Source: Avena insularis (Eukaryota; Streptophyta; Magnoliopsida; Poales; Poaceae). From it: 64,000 nucleotides of DNA. The stretch's first letter is position 1, and each line of letters starts with the position of its first letter. A program made the translations under genes and the position numbers. Below, in pieces: positions 31,855 through 43,324 of this stretch. The notes below the pieces were generated by a model, which saw only the letters and a list, made by a program, of their open reading frames with translations, had not been told where the DNA came from and did not search any database. Location of the stretch: the NCBI GenBank assembly GCA_023614405.1, contig CM042689.1, positions 325,662,305-325,726,304 on the forward strand, read 5' to 3'.

Positions 31855-33681
31855 TCAAGCTCGGCAGACATGCTGCAATGTTTTTTGAGTTCCTTCAAAC
31901 AGATCCAGCAGAAGTTCCTCCAAATCCTCAGGCCTGTACTTTATGTAACGGTCTTTCTGCTTCGTGCCATCAAGGAAGGAAGAGTATCTTCCCAAGAATG
32001 TTCTGTAAGCCTGTATAACTTTCAGTGATATGGAAATCCTGACATCTTCGCGGAGCTGGTCATCTGGGACAGACCATGCTGTCTGAACTCGATAAACGTC
32101 TTCAAAGGACAGGTTGAAATTTTTGAACTTCTCCCTAATGGTTTTACGAGAAGCCGAATCTCCAGCAGCACATAAGCCATCGTCACTCAGGCAAGAAAGG
32201 ACATGACTCCACGATGCCCGCTCATAGTTCGTCGCTTGATGCTGAAACATTCGATTGTGCATCCGGATCCAATCATCACCAAGAAAGCTTTTGAGATCCG
32301 AGTTCTTCACTTTCTGGACCATGTAGCAGATATTGTTCATCATAAATATGTTCCGCAATCGACCATCTCTGTACAATCTAGACCCAGCTTCAAGATTTGC
32401 TTCCAGAACTGCAGCAACAGACTGCAGATGTAATGCTGTAACTGTGAAATGAGGGCTTGAACTTTGTGTGGACTGAACGTCAGCAGAAAAATGATGATAT
32501 CCTTGATCTGTGTCCTTGAGAAGTGAATCAAGAGTTTTGCTGTAAACAGTGACAGCCTTTATGTAATTCATAACATATTTTGTAAGGGGATGCACTGCAC
32601 CACTAGGAACTGCACTAGATGACGTGTAGGATTGGATGGCATACTTGAACTCTGCAAATGTTTTCCTCGCTGCTTCTCCCAGTTGGAGCAGGACTTCATT
32701 ATATTCTGTTAAAACCATATCGCTGCCCCCTGCCTGAAACAAGAATTCTGCTTCAGGGAGCAGATCATCTAGGACTTCATACATGTCAAGAATACGGAAA
32801 AGCTTTTCTGGTTTAGGATCTCCAATTGCTACAGATTCATAAAAGCTCAGGAGCTGCATGACCGGGCTAAATGAGATCTCATAGAAGCACAAGTCTACAG
32901 TTGATTCTGAAAGCTCGCTAAAGACGAGACTGCAAAGGCGCCTCTCGCTTGCAAGGTAGAATCGGAAAAAAGACTTCATTGCCCGGTTCCACCTCCTTAT
33001 TGCTGAGCTCAGTTTGTTCCATCTAGTGCTCAGAAGTTCTTCTATACAATGCTTGTCGATATGAAGAGAGCAAATGAAATCATCTATTGCACCCTGTCGT
33101 GCATTTATATACGCCTGGCAGCACTCGTTACTGTAGTCACTCAGGAACATGAAGTTAGCAATGGACTTGACAGCAGAGAGTGCACCAGGTTGAATCAAAT
33201 CAGCCACACAATATTCAGAACCCCCGCTTCTAGCAGTTTGTATTGATTTGCCTTCACTTTGTTCCTCATTGAATGAGCTGCATGAAAATTCATCTGTGCT
33301 GCCGTCCTCTGTAGAACGGAAGGAGAGAAGCTCCTGTTCTAATGGTTGTTTGTAGCATGTAAGAAGGTAAACAAACTCCTCTTCAAGCCTCACCATTGCC
33401 ATTTCGAAAAGGTCATTGGCATATACAGTGAGTTCCTTGTGCTCTTTGGCTTGTCCACCCGGGTCCAAATTCCCTAACCTTTCAGAAAGTTGCCGTAATT
33501 TGTACAGCACTTCCAAGTAGTCAAACGAGTTCTGTGGATCATGAACATGCAAGGAGTTCTGAAAATCCAAACTAAGGATCTTCTTTCGCAGTACCTTGAG
33601 AGCAAGTCTGAAATCACATATCTCTATTTCTTCTCCCAGGCTGATGTTTGTATACTGCTTAACTAACTCAGGAGCCATCAT
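31855..33681 (-). CDS. EXO70: EXO70 family exocyst subunit
   Basis: A single uninterrupted coding exon of 608 residues, close to the usual 600-690 of plant EXO70 proteins. It starts MMAPELVKQYTNISLGEEIE; the second Met is two codons wide of the first, so either could serve. The N-terminal third is helical and acidic; the C-terminal Exo70 domain (about residues 215-595) shows ELLSTRWNKLSSAIRRWNRAM, FYEISFSPVMQLLSFYESVAIGDPKP, FRILDMYEVLDDLLPEAEFLF, AVHPLTKYVMNYIKAV, NIFMMNNICYMVQKVKNSDL, YERASWSHVL, and YIKYRPEDLEELLLDLFEG. EXO70 proteins bind phosphoinositides and tether secretory vesicles to the plasma membrane as part of the exocyst; plant paralogues act in secretion, autophagy and immunity. 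I cannot assign the subgroup (A-I). It converges with the DUF620 gene and probably has a leader intron. Confidence 0.95.
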   Translation of the reverse strand: MMAPELVKQYTNISLGEEIEICDFRLALKVLRKKILSLDFQNSLHVHDPQNSFDYLEVLYKLRQLSERLGNLDPGGQAKEHKELTVYANDLFEMAMVRLEEEFVYLLTCYKQPLEQELLSFRSTEDGSTDEFSCSSFNEEQSEGKSIQTARSGGSEYCVADLIQPGALSAVKSIANFMFLSDYSNECCQAYINARQGAIDDFICSLHIDKHCIEELLSTRWNKLSSAIRRWNRAMKSFFRFYLASERRLCSLVFSELSESTVDLCFYEISFSPVMQLLSFYESVAIGDPKPEKLFRILDMYEVLDDLLPEAEFLFQAGGSDMVLTEYNEVLLQLGEAARKTFAEFKYAIQSYTSSSAVPSGAVHPLTKYVMNYIKAVTVYSKTLDSLLKDTDQGYHHFSADVQSTQSSSPHFTVTALHLQSVAAVLEANLEAGSRLYRDGRLRNIFMMNNICYMVQKVKNSDLKSFLGDDWIRMHNRMFQHQATNYERASWSHVLSCLSDDGLCAAGDSASRKTIREKFKNFNLSFEDVYRVQTAWSVPDDQLREDVRISISLKVIQAYRTFLGRYSSFLDGTKQKDRYIKYRPEDLEELLLDLFEGTQKTLQHVCRA

Positions 33682-34464
33682 TTTGTAGATTCTTTATTTC
33701 CCTGACTACAGAGAACGTGCCAGGGGGGGCTTTTTCCTTTCCCTGTTTCACATGTTTATAACAAAGATCAGATCCAACTCCAAATTTAGAAAAGCTTCAG
33801 ATAAAAACACTTAAGGTAGTGAAGATTTGTATCATAAAAAGTATCGGGAGACATGGACAATGCTAAATGTGCAATAAACGGCCTCATGCATCGATTGATG
33901 CAGAGGCTGGGGCTTCCCCTTTTCGAAAAAAATGGACAACGCTAAATTGGAGATCGAGAGCTAAGTTAACTAAACAGATTTCCTTAGAGTACCTCGAGAG
34001 CCTGATATACAGTAAAAAAGATAACTTGCAAAGGAAGCAAGAGAATAGGCAAACCTCTAGGTTAAAGGTGATAAAGCAAATTAACAAAACCAATTTCTCC
34101 TATCTTGTTGTTAACCACTCTATTCTCTTTACTTCCTTTTGACTTTGCCAACAAATGATGAGGTACAAAAAGGTTTCGTTTTCTATACACAGATTATAAC
34201 ATAATCGAAAATGTTACAGAAGTTCTCCTAATATATTTGTTTGGGTCATCACAGAAGTTCTTCTATATTTACCACTTATCAGGCTTTAGTTCTTCCGCTA
34301 GTTGCCACTTTACTTAGTACATCTGCTGGAAGTATTTTCCCCACCCGAAGAAAAAAATCTAGCACCAAGCACATAGGATGCATCCAGATAACCAGTTCAG
34401 ATGCCCCGCAGCTATATCCGGAAACCAACCCAGGTTTCTAAATCGGAAGAAATCAACTAACTAA

Positions 34465-34498
<34 letters not shown>

Positions 34499-34950
34499 GG
34501 CTGCAGCAACCGCTTACAGAACCCCTGCAGTGCAAGAGAAGGATAAGAAGGACGACTCACCGCCGGCACTCGCGAGCCGCTGCAGTTGCTTGCCCCGGCG
34601 GCCGTGCTCCTGTCCGTCGGCGCAACCCAAGATTGCTGAATCGGTTGAGAGAGAATGTTGAGCGAGAGAGAGAAAGCGAGCCAGCCAGAGAGAGAGAGCA
34701 AAGAAGAGGGAAGACAGACTTGGAGTGGGCAGGGGAGGAAGGGAGGAGGCGAAGCGAGGGTGTGGTTGAAGGGGGAGTCAAGTCAACCAGAGAACCAGAG
34801 GGGAGGGGGACGGCGACGGGGAGAGCGACGGGGGCGAGACAGACAGACAGACTGCGGAAGAATGGTCTCCGTGGAATGGAACTGGAACACGATTGCCGTG
34901 GCGCCGGGGTCTCTCTGTCCCTCTCCCTCCTCGGAAGGGCCATTCATTTC
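33682..34950 (-). promoter_or_regulatory. EXO70 leader: 5'UTR exon, leader intron, promoter region
   Basis: On the minus strand a donor GTGAGTC (34560-34554) and an acceptor tgtag at 33706 define a likely 855-bp leader intron. That leaves a short untranslated piece before the start codon. The upstream exon (about 34561-34900) is GC-rich with many gaga/tctc repeats, typical of a plant core promoter and leader. The intron is inferred from splice-site quality only. Confidence 0.5.
34468..34496 (+). repeat. 29-base poly(A) tract
   Basis: An uninterrupted A-run on the plus strand (T-run on the transcribed strand) inside the probable EXO70 leader intron. I found no retroposon body attached to it. 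Confidence 0.9.
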
Positions 34951-35057
34951 ATGACTCATCCATGCCGTCCCGTTCTGACGGCAAAAAACACACCGGTTTT
35001 CTTTTCTTTCTTTATTAACCCTATATGGAAATTAAATCTTTCGCACTTGGAAAGTGT

Positions 35058-35447
35058 CTTGGCTCCCGATCACAAGTACCCCTTCATTTAAAAATAAATT
35101 GAAAATCATATTTATAAGTTAAAAGAATCAAAATTAATTCTGGACATAGTCAATGTTGTAACCCACAAGCAGCAAAATCGTAACACCAAATTCTTAGTAT
35201 TGTAGGATATATAAAAATTGACAAAATCTAACAAAGTTTAGTGATTTGATTGAAAAAAATGCATGTATAGATCCACACTTTTATCATTTTTGTGTAGCTC
35301 AAAATATAAATCATTTGAAATTGATATTTTACACGTTTGTGAGAAAAATCATTGGCTACATCCTGATATTATTTTCAAATTAGAGCTTATACAAATATAA
35401 TTTTGATTTTTTTAAATAGCAGGAGCACCGGTGCTCGGGGCCCAAAA
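35058..35447. mobile_element. MITE-like element, copy A
   Basis: It starts ttggctcccgatcac and ends ggtgctcggggcccaaaa, which are imperfect inverted repeats of one another. The AT-rich body (caatgttgtaacccacaag, aaaaatca, tacatcctgatat) recurs in a diverged second copy at 35461-35825. No ORF. The superfamily is not assigned because the target duplication is unclear. Confidence 0.6.
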
Positions 35448-35460
35448 TTCTCGAAATTGT

Positions 35461-35825
35461 CTTTGGCTCCCGAGCACCAAGACACTCTTCATTTAAAAAA
35501 CAAAAAATCATATCTTACTGGTTTCAAAAATATTTGAAAATAAGTCTGGACATAATCAATGTTGCATCTCACAAGTATGCAAAATTGTGACGTGATTTTT
35601 TTTATATTTTGGCCTACACAAAAATGACAAATCTGGTAAAAAATTGGAGATTTGAGAACATAATTGCACACATCTATACTTTTTTCATTTTTGTAAATTA
35701 ATATTTTCCATGTTTGTGGGATAAATCATGGGCTACATCCGGATTTTTTTAATATCTTCTGAAACTAGCAAATGTGATTTTGAATTTCTTAAAGTAACAA
35801 GAGCAGCTCGAGAGCCAAAAAAATC
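35461..35825. mobile_element. MITE-like element, copy B
   Basis: It starts tttggctcccgagcacc and ends gagcagctcgagagccaaa; the inverted ends share a TTTGGCTC(C/T)CGAGC core. The body matches copy A in order (cttcatttaaaaa, tggacataatcaatgttg, cacaag, gggctacatcc). The two copies lie head to tail with about 405 bp between starts, so they may be a tandem duplication or two insertions. Confidence 0.6.
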
Positions 35826-36286
35826 CCTGCTCTGGGCTATAAAAAAAATATCTTTCGCACTAGAGTAGTATGATTAGGAGTAGTGGACTGGACTCTGCGT
35901 TCCGCTGACCTTGTCGCCAGTGCCACCGGTAGGTTTGTAGCCTATCCTCGTTTATTCGTGAGCGCCCAGGGCTGTCAGCATCGACAGCAATGTTTCTCGA
36001 TGGCAAAAAAGAACGATTTTGTTTCTCCATGGCCGTCGGCTCCGTGACCGCGAATTCTTTGCACGCCACCGGCCGTAGCAAACGATTATCTAGGACCAGT
36101 TTCAAACACGGCGCAGTTTCTCCGAAAATTCGCGTCGTATTTTCCATCATTCACGGGAGGGTGGGCAACAAACTACCCAAATGATGACGATATATTTCGG
36201 CCAAAACTTTCCGTCCCTTGGAAGTTGGAACTACGTACTCACGCACACCTGCAGTACATACAGTACCAGAGGGCAAAGGTAGGCAG
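35826..36286. other. Intergenic region downstream of CRR7
   Basis: It would hold the CRR7 3' untranslated region near 36190-36286. No other gene found; short ORFs here have no recognisable domain. Confidence 0.4.
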
Positions 36287-36865
36287 CTACTCGAGCTGGA
36301 CCTGGTACCACTGCACGGAGCCGACCTCGCCGTCGATCTCCAGCTCGCACACGGAGCGGACGAGGTAGGAGACGGCGTCGTCGAGGGTGTCGAACCTGGC
36401 GAGGTCCGGCGGCAGCGCGCCGCCCGGCCACCGCTCGAGCCAGCCCATGAGCCGCTCCTCCAGCTCCTCCTTGGACACGAACTCCTCGTCCATCGCGGGC
36501 TCCAGCAGCACGTACGTGTCCGACTGGATGTCCGCCCGCCTCCTCCCTGCCAAGCACTGCCCGAACACACACACACGAGAAAAACAATGTTATCAGATGC
36601 ACACAACGTAGAAACTTTTGGCCACGACTGACGCTGATCATTTGACTGGCTGGCTGAGAATAATGTAGTACTGTAATACCGACGATACATTGTATCTTGG
36701 ACCGTTCCACGATGGTTGGGGGGGACTCTGACCTTTGTTCCGGCCGGGCGTCGCCGAATTCTCGTCGTGGGAGGCGCGGCGGCGAGGCTCGTGGCTCCGG
36801 CGAGCGACGGCGAGGCAGCGAACGCCGCTGTTGCCTCGCGCGGTCGCCCGTGGCGTAACCGCCAT
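36287..36865 (-). CDS. CRR7: Chlororespiratory reduction 7 (CRR7) homologue, chloroplast NDH assembly
   Basis: Two exons, 36865-36733 and 36546-36287, give 130 residues. Exon 1 ([20 protein letters not shown]...) is basic and Ser/Ala/Arg-rich, as in a chloroplast transit peptide. Exon 2 carries the CRR7 domain: [83 protein letters not shown]7 is a stromal factor for accumulation and assembly of subcomplex A of the chloroplast NADH dehydrogenase-like complex. Frame fixes the acceptor at ttggcag (36548-36547) rather than the stronger-looking gggcag ten bases upstream, which would break the reading. An in-frame Met at 36913 could extend the N-terminus by 16 residues. The intron is about 186 bp. 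Confidence 0.88.
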
Positions 36866-37603
36866 CTTTTGCCTGCGACGGAAGCGAGCGTGAGAAAATT
36901 CAGAGAGACGCATGGAAGCTGCAGAACAGCACTATCTGACTAACGGTGGAAATTCAGGGGTCATTTGACTTGACGTGGGGAAGATTTGCTGCCATGATTG
37001 GCTGCGTGATCCAAGAAAGTTGCACTCGATCTCCTCTTTTTCCCTGTTGGAAAAGTTGTTCAATTCAAAGGTGGGCTGGTTGCCGGCTCTAGAATTCTCC
37101 CTACACAAAGTAGGAAGGTACAGCAAGATTTCTCCGAGATATTATTCCCTCCTTGGCTGAAGACTAGACACAGGTGTGCGCTTCCGTGATATTTCTCGTC
37201 TCGGCAGAGTTGGGAGCGAGCTGCTAGTCAAGCTCAACTGAAGTTAAAGAAAAGAAGGGAGCTGGACTTGTTTAGGGAAGCTGCAGGTCCTGGTCAAAAG
37301 GGTTGCGGCCGAAATAAATACGACTAGTCAAACTCTGCAGATATCATCCCATGAGATTGTACTGTACTGTAAGAATACAGTACCCATCGTTCTCGTCCAA
37401 GCGGTGCAATCCTGTCCTAGCATGCACAAACTTTCTACAGATTGGCTATAAAAATTAGGGCGAATGGGTTGGATTAGCTATCATATGACCAAGCGGGTTA
37501 CATAATCAATCAGTAGAAAATATACACGGTGGCTGGTGACCACAAGACATGCCTACCATACTTGCTCGAAAAGCACCGGTTGGGTTGAAGGATGTAATGG
37601 CAT
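36866..37603. other. Upstream region of CRR7 and intergenic DNA
   Basis: It probably contains the CRR7 promoter next to 36900. No TATA box, gene or transposon can be supported. Short ORFs at 36932-37126 and 36975-37160 overlap on opposite strands and have no recognisable domain. Confidence 0.35.
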
Positions 37604-37979
37604 TCAACAAAACCCTTGCCAGTGAACTGTAGAATTTGGTAGTTTTATACTTTGATGCGCAGTGCAACTAGAACGAGGAGAGGAATCTTTCAGCAGCTCA
37701 CCTGACGTTGAGCCCTGAGTAGCCTGGTACAGAGTATGATTTACCGCCCTCTCTCTTTCCTGGACAATTACCTCGTTGAACTTTGAAACCTCAACGGCAA
37801 GGAACCGCTGTTTTTGCATTGCGAACTGGGATGCGACCTCAAGCAAAGGGTACAGTTTTCCTACTCTTCAGCAAATGATTATAGAGTGAGCACGGAGAAG
37901 AGTTTCTGTTACCAGTTTGAAGTCCGCTGGCAGAGGCATACTCCGGCAGCCGAACCATAGCCGCCGCTGCCGCCTCCAT
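37604..37979 (-). CDS. Tentative small gene of unknown function
   Basis: A minus-strand ATG at 37979 opens MEAAAAAMVRLPEYASASGL and reaches a GTAACAG donor after codon position 37913. A second frame (from about 37860) reads GKLYPLLEVASQFAMQKQRF, LAVEVSKFNEVIVQERERAV and NHTLYQATQGSTS, then a good donor gtgagc near 37702 or, unspliced, runs to a stop at 37604. Joining at the tag acceptor (37862-37861) keeps the frame and gives about 107 residues if the last donor is unused. The second segment looks like an amphipathic helix. I recognise no family. The implied intron is only 52 bp, short for plants, so the model may be wrong, or further exons may exist. Confidence 0.4.
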
Positions 37980-38623
37980 CCTTCCTCTGCTTAAGCTGTG
38001 TGGCCTGAAAATCTTTATCCTTCAAAGGCTGGCCTGGCCTGAAACATTTCGTTTGGTCATCATCTTCAGCTTATCCTTCCCCCTGCATCAAGATTGGTGA
38101 GGAAACACCTATCCAAAAGCGAGAGAAGAAGACCGGTTCCTTGCCAGTGGGAAGTGATAGGGACCATGCAACCACCAACAAACACACACAGTGGTCGCCA
38201 GATCAAGTGATCACTGATCAGTGACCACCGGCCACAAGTTGCAGAATGGCGGCACCTATTTAGTCGAATGGCAGGTCAGCTGCGCACACTGCTTTTTAAA
38301 TAAATGCATTCCAATACCAATTCCACTTGTATACATATAAACACGCCAACTTGGCAGATTGTCCGACGGCTATGTATCCCATCGGATAAGCAGTGAACTA
38401 ACTGTTACAGGTCGTAATATACCTTCTTTCTAATACGCCTTCCAAAAAAATGATTATTTGCGACAATAGAATTTTTCCCTCAAGATTCAGGGATTCAATG
38501 GGGAGGTATATATAAAAATCGTGTTAACTCCAAAACCACCAGAAAAGAATCTACTTGTGACTCATTTTGGTCTTGCGCAACAATCACTGGAAAAGCGAGT
38601 GATTATCAGCATTGCAAACTTAT
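37980..38623. other. Intergenic region, 3' side of the GDPD gene
   Basis: It should include the GDPD 3' untranslated region near 38500-38623. No other gene or transposon was recognised. The ORF at 38521-38739 is antisense to the last GDPD exon and is ignored. Confidence 0.4.
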
Positions 38624-41600
38624 TCAGAGGCCTTCATATGCTGCGATCATCTGAGCAATTTTTGCCAGGAGGTTGTTCGCCGTTGCGTCCTTCGGATGAG
38701 GAGATGTCAGTTCTTGGTACTGGTGTACGCTTCCAGTGAAATCTGTGAATAATCCATCAACCCCCACCGTGTTTATCCAGAAATTGTACTCTGAATACGG
38801 ATCCTGATGAAAGTTGAAGTGCAGGAACTGATTCTCATTTCTGTATGTGTAAGGGTGTACCTGCAGAAACAACAGGGTGCACTTTAATACCTGTCCAGGT
38901 ACGAACTACCTGGCATGGAAAATGTAGGTCACAACGTATTAGGGTAGAAATTTGGTCTTTCAGGAATCAAGAGCATTTATAGCAGTCCTAATGATAGGTA
39001 AAGTTGAGCATCCGACACTCGATTGCAATGATTAGTTCTATCCGAATTTAGTAACATGACAAGGTGAGGATCATGACACTGAAGAGAGTTCCTGATGGAG
39101 ATGCCAGCAGCTAGGTCATGTGTTTTGTTCCAATGCATTTAGTTACTGATTAGTAGATTCTCATGAGATACAAAAATAGAAGACAACCATGAGGTTTCAT
39201 TGGGTTCTTCTGCTGATTCAGACTTTCAGACTGACCAAGACATTTAAACAAAACAGGTGTTAAAGGTGGTCCGAATTTGTGTTGGCTTCACAAGAATAAC
39301 AGTGAACGAATAAAAAATCAGCACAGCTTGTATGTATTAGTGTATTATTACTTTATAAGTCTTCATGCAAGTAGTAACTCCAGACATCTGTAAGGAATAC
39401 AAACAAATATCATACCTGGAGATTATGAGCATGTGCTCTTGCAACAAGATCAGATGGTGCCATCAAATAGTTATTTGCAACTGGAACAATAGTATCTTTC
39501 CATGGACCAAGGCCGACAACATAGTTACTAATATATGCAAGGTAATCATCTGAAGTGATTTCCCAGTATGACTGCAAGCAAAAAAGTAACATCAGTAATA
39601 TCCAACAGTAAGATGGTTCTGCTGAAGTTACACAAGACGAACACCAAAAGCTCCGATGTATTTCATCCAAACATAAAATTTATTTTCTTTTGATACAATT
39701 CAAATTGATGTATAAGATACATTCACTACACAAGATTTTTACCTGATTTGTGTCTTGTGTTCTGATTGTGAAATCATCAATCAGAAAGATCTTAGGAGAG
39801 TCTGTCAATTTTGATACATGTACAAGGGAGCTGGGAGCAAAGGATTGTATAAACAATGGCTGTTTTAGCCAATTCTCAGACATATATTGACCTTTATATC
39901 CATACTTTAGTAAGGTGTCCACAAATTTGTCCTCAAACGTCTTTCCATCTGCCCACTTTACCTGTCAAGAGTAGACTATAAGGTTATTACTTACATCACT
40001 TAAGAAATTATAAAATTCGCCTAAGGTTGTACTGAACAAATTCTAAGCTCTCGCATTGTTCGGTTCATCAAAGTCACCGTGAAGTGCTTTTAGGTAAAAT
40101 ATATCAGATGCTGCATTATTGTCTACACCTATGTATCAAAAGACCCTTTGCAAAAGCTAAGTCATACCCTACAATAATCAACTTGCAGCAAACCGTCCAA
40201 AACTATTTCTTGCCAGAAAGCATTTAGTTAGAGAATTATCAGAATCCTTAGTGTACCTAGTGCTTCCTGAGAACAGTGGGACTTACATGCTTGTTGATAT
40301 GAACTGGATCTTTAATCTCTGGATATATTCCAACGGTTCTGCTTGCATCTAAGGCAATTGAAATAAATTCTTCAAATGTGATGATTGAATACTTTCCTGC
40401 ACATCAATAAAACAAAAATAATGATTCTTAACTCGCAAATAAGCCATCAGATTGCATCTTTCAGATTAGTTGATCTTAACAATTGATCTAAAAACAATTA
40501 GTTCATACATTTTGTTAGATTAGATAAGAGAAAAATTCTCTACTAACTCTAAGTAGGATCTTGGTACTCATGAAAAAAGTAAACATAGTTTTGGAGAAAA
40601 CTAAAACGGGTAAGGCAATAAAGGAATAAAATCATTGCAATGTATTAGTTGGTGACAACTGGAAGGCAGGTTATTGAACAGACAATGAAGGAATTGCACC
40701 TGATACACATCTCTTTTAATGAGGCTCTAAATTGATCCATTTTACAAGGTCATAAACTGATCTTTGAAAGTACAACATAATATTAGAGAGGATGATGAAT
40801 ATACTCTGCAGTGATCAAGGAAAAAGAAATAAAAGAAAATGCTCAAAGACACATCCACATACCATTGTATTGTTGATCTCTGAATGGGTATCGCTGCTTC
40901 AATTTCAGTGTTTTAAGTTCCTCGAGTGTGAAGTCCACTGCATTCATAAGAACAACTATTTATTAGTTTGACAAATCAAGAACCTATAGTTTCACAGGTT
41001 TACCATCCACGTTTAGTTCCATCATAACAATATGTAGATAAGTCAGTTCTGTAGCAGGCATGGATCAACAAATAGGATCTTTGTCATGCTTTACCAATGA
41101 CAGAGATTTATGATTACTATGCTGCTGGGCCATGGCCAGTATTGCTACTGGATGCTCATTAGCTCATGGTATTCCATAAAATACCACAATAGCAATTACT
41201 AATGCTGGCAGAATGCACCAGATGACGGTTTTAGGAAATCATGCACAAACTAGTTTAAATTGTGGAAGCTTCCAAATTTTGATTCAAGGGAGATGCTTTG
41301 ATGCATCCTATTGCTTAACTACCATACTTACAAGAACGGATGAGGAAATCAGTGTTGACTATAATAAGCGTACCTACAAACCAGCCTGTAACATTTACCC
41401 ATTCCACCTCATAGGTCCTCCTTCGATTGGCAAACTCCTTACGGCTGGAAACATCAGTTAATTCATCAAGTGTTACATCATGAAAGCAGATCAGTGCCCC
41501 ATCTTTGCTAGCGAGGATGTCAGTCTCTATGAAATCTGCACCTTCTTCAATAGCCCTCTGCAAAAGGATTATTTTAGTAGAACTCGTTAACCTTCCAATG

Positions 41601-43324
41601 GTGAAATCTGTCAGAATTGACTTTAGTAGCATTTGCAATGGTCAATGTAATAAATCTAACCATCAAATGGCGTGTCCTCTTAACAAAGGTATCACATTCC
41701 ATATAATTAAAAAAACTAATTTCTGTTATAGCAATACTCTCAGCTGTACCAGGTAAGCAGCAGTTGTTTCCTCAGGGATTTCCCCATTTGACCCACGGTG
41801 AGCAATGTTATATGGTCGAAATGTTTGTATGGGCTTCTTGTCTTCATTACTAGTCTTGCTTGGTAGTGGAAACAATGGTCTAGCAATGACCACATGTAAC
41901 AGTAGCAGCAGAAGAAAAGGAATATGACCTGCCAAGAATGACAACAGAAACAATATAAAATATCTTAACGTGTGAAAAAAGTTAATATTTATCGTGACCT
42001 TTTCCCGACAGTTTAGAAATATGCAATCAACATTCCTTTAAATCTCTAATATACACTTGATACATATTATTAAACACTGTTATCAGTACCTCCTATCCTA
42101 TCATATCCAAATGGAAGATTTCATAAATATTCCAACAGTGAAAAGTATAACTACAACCATACCACGTAGAGCCTTCTGAATAATTTTACAAAAACCATGT
42201 GAGCATGTAATGCTAAGAAAGTTACACAGGCTTAAATACGGGTAGAGTCGGAACAACAACAGGGAATAAGTTTAAGACAAATAGTTCCACAATATAAATT
42301 TTAAGACAAAGCCTATACAGATTTAGTTTGGATTATATGGATAGATCATAGAATACGTAAAGGCCGGATGCTATATGCATAAGACATGAGTAACCATGAA
42401 ACATGGGACGAGAGAAGAAACTAATCTAGCTGCTCTCCTCCCTTTATTTTCTACTTTTGCACATGATGAAAGAATAGGCAAGTTTGGCTGTGGATACAGC
42501 TAGTCAATGAAAGATTCCTTGTGAATTATTGCTGAAAGAATTGAATTCCTCATCCTTTAATTGCTGTATTTTTCTAGGTTTTGTTGTTGTTGCACTGTAT
42601 ACTGTAATTCACTAAAGGCCATAATTCAGAGGATCGAGTTTGAGAACTCAATCAGTGATTTGTACATAGCAGAACATGTCAAATTAAATGAAGAAAAGGC
42701 CGGAGACCAAACTTGTCTCTTTATGTTAGCTTCACCCAGAAATAAGCATCTCGGCCCAATTTGTGCAACCAAGACGCTATTTCCACAGTTCCTTACAAAT
42801 AGTATATACTAGCAGCATCGTAGAAAAAACACAAAACGGTCATAGCTTACTAAAAATAGCAAATCACCTAACAAAGAACTACTACTAGTACCAATAATTC
42901 CATCAACCGCAAAAAGAGAACTACCCCTAACACGGGAGATATTGTGCAGAATCGCGCAGACGAGCTATAGATAGGCAACCCCAGAGCGAGTGTATCGGAT
43001 ACTGGCCATCGACCCCAATTCAAGTACTACAGCCATAAACTGCACAAGATAGCAGTCATTGCCTAATTGCTGTATCAAGAATCGCCTCAACTCATCCCTG
43101 AACATCGGCCACTCCACAGTTATCGGTGGTCAACCGAGGGTAGTGGATCAGAAAAAATAAATCAAAATCGTACATGAGGGGAAAAGCGGAGTCCAGCAAA
43201 ACATCCACTGCAGTCTATGGAAATAACTCGATGGGTCTGACAGATCGGCGCGACGGGAGAGCATTGGGGGAAGAACCAACGAATCGAAGTAGACGAGGGT
43301 GGACTTACAGTGAGAAGGGCTCAT
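38624..43324 (-). CDS. GDPD: Glycerophosphodiester phosphodiesterase (GDPD), secreted or vacuolar type
   Basis: Eight exons join in frame with GT-AG borders: 43324-43309, 41928-41750, 41557-41374, 40937-40863, 40396-40287, 39961-39743, 39571-39416 and 38860-38624, giving 391 residues. The hydrophobic HIPFLLLLLLHVVIA (residues 7-21) is a signal peptide or anchor. The GDPD motif is complete: His49-Arg50 (YNIAHRGSNGEIPEET), Glu76 and Asp78 (FIETDI) and His91 (CFHD). Later blocks are TLEELKTLKLKQRYPFRD, ITFEEFISIAL, VGIYPEIKDP, FIQSFAPSSL, YWEITSDDYLAYI and NTVGVDGLFTDFTGSV. Family enzymes split glycerophosphodiesters into glycerol-3-phosphate and an alcohol, using a divalent metal; plant members aid lipid turnover and phosphate recycling. 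The subfamily resembles plant GDPD5/6-like proteins. Intron 1 (about 1.4 kb) splits a 16-nt first coding exon. No disruption seen. Confidence 0.93.

Noticed and set aside
36151..36710. Minus-strand Ser/Arg- and Gly/Ala-rich ORFs over CRR7
   Set aside because: They are alternative frames of the CRR7 exon; only the 36287 frame carries the CRR7 domain.
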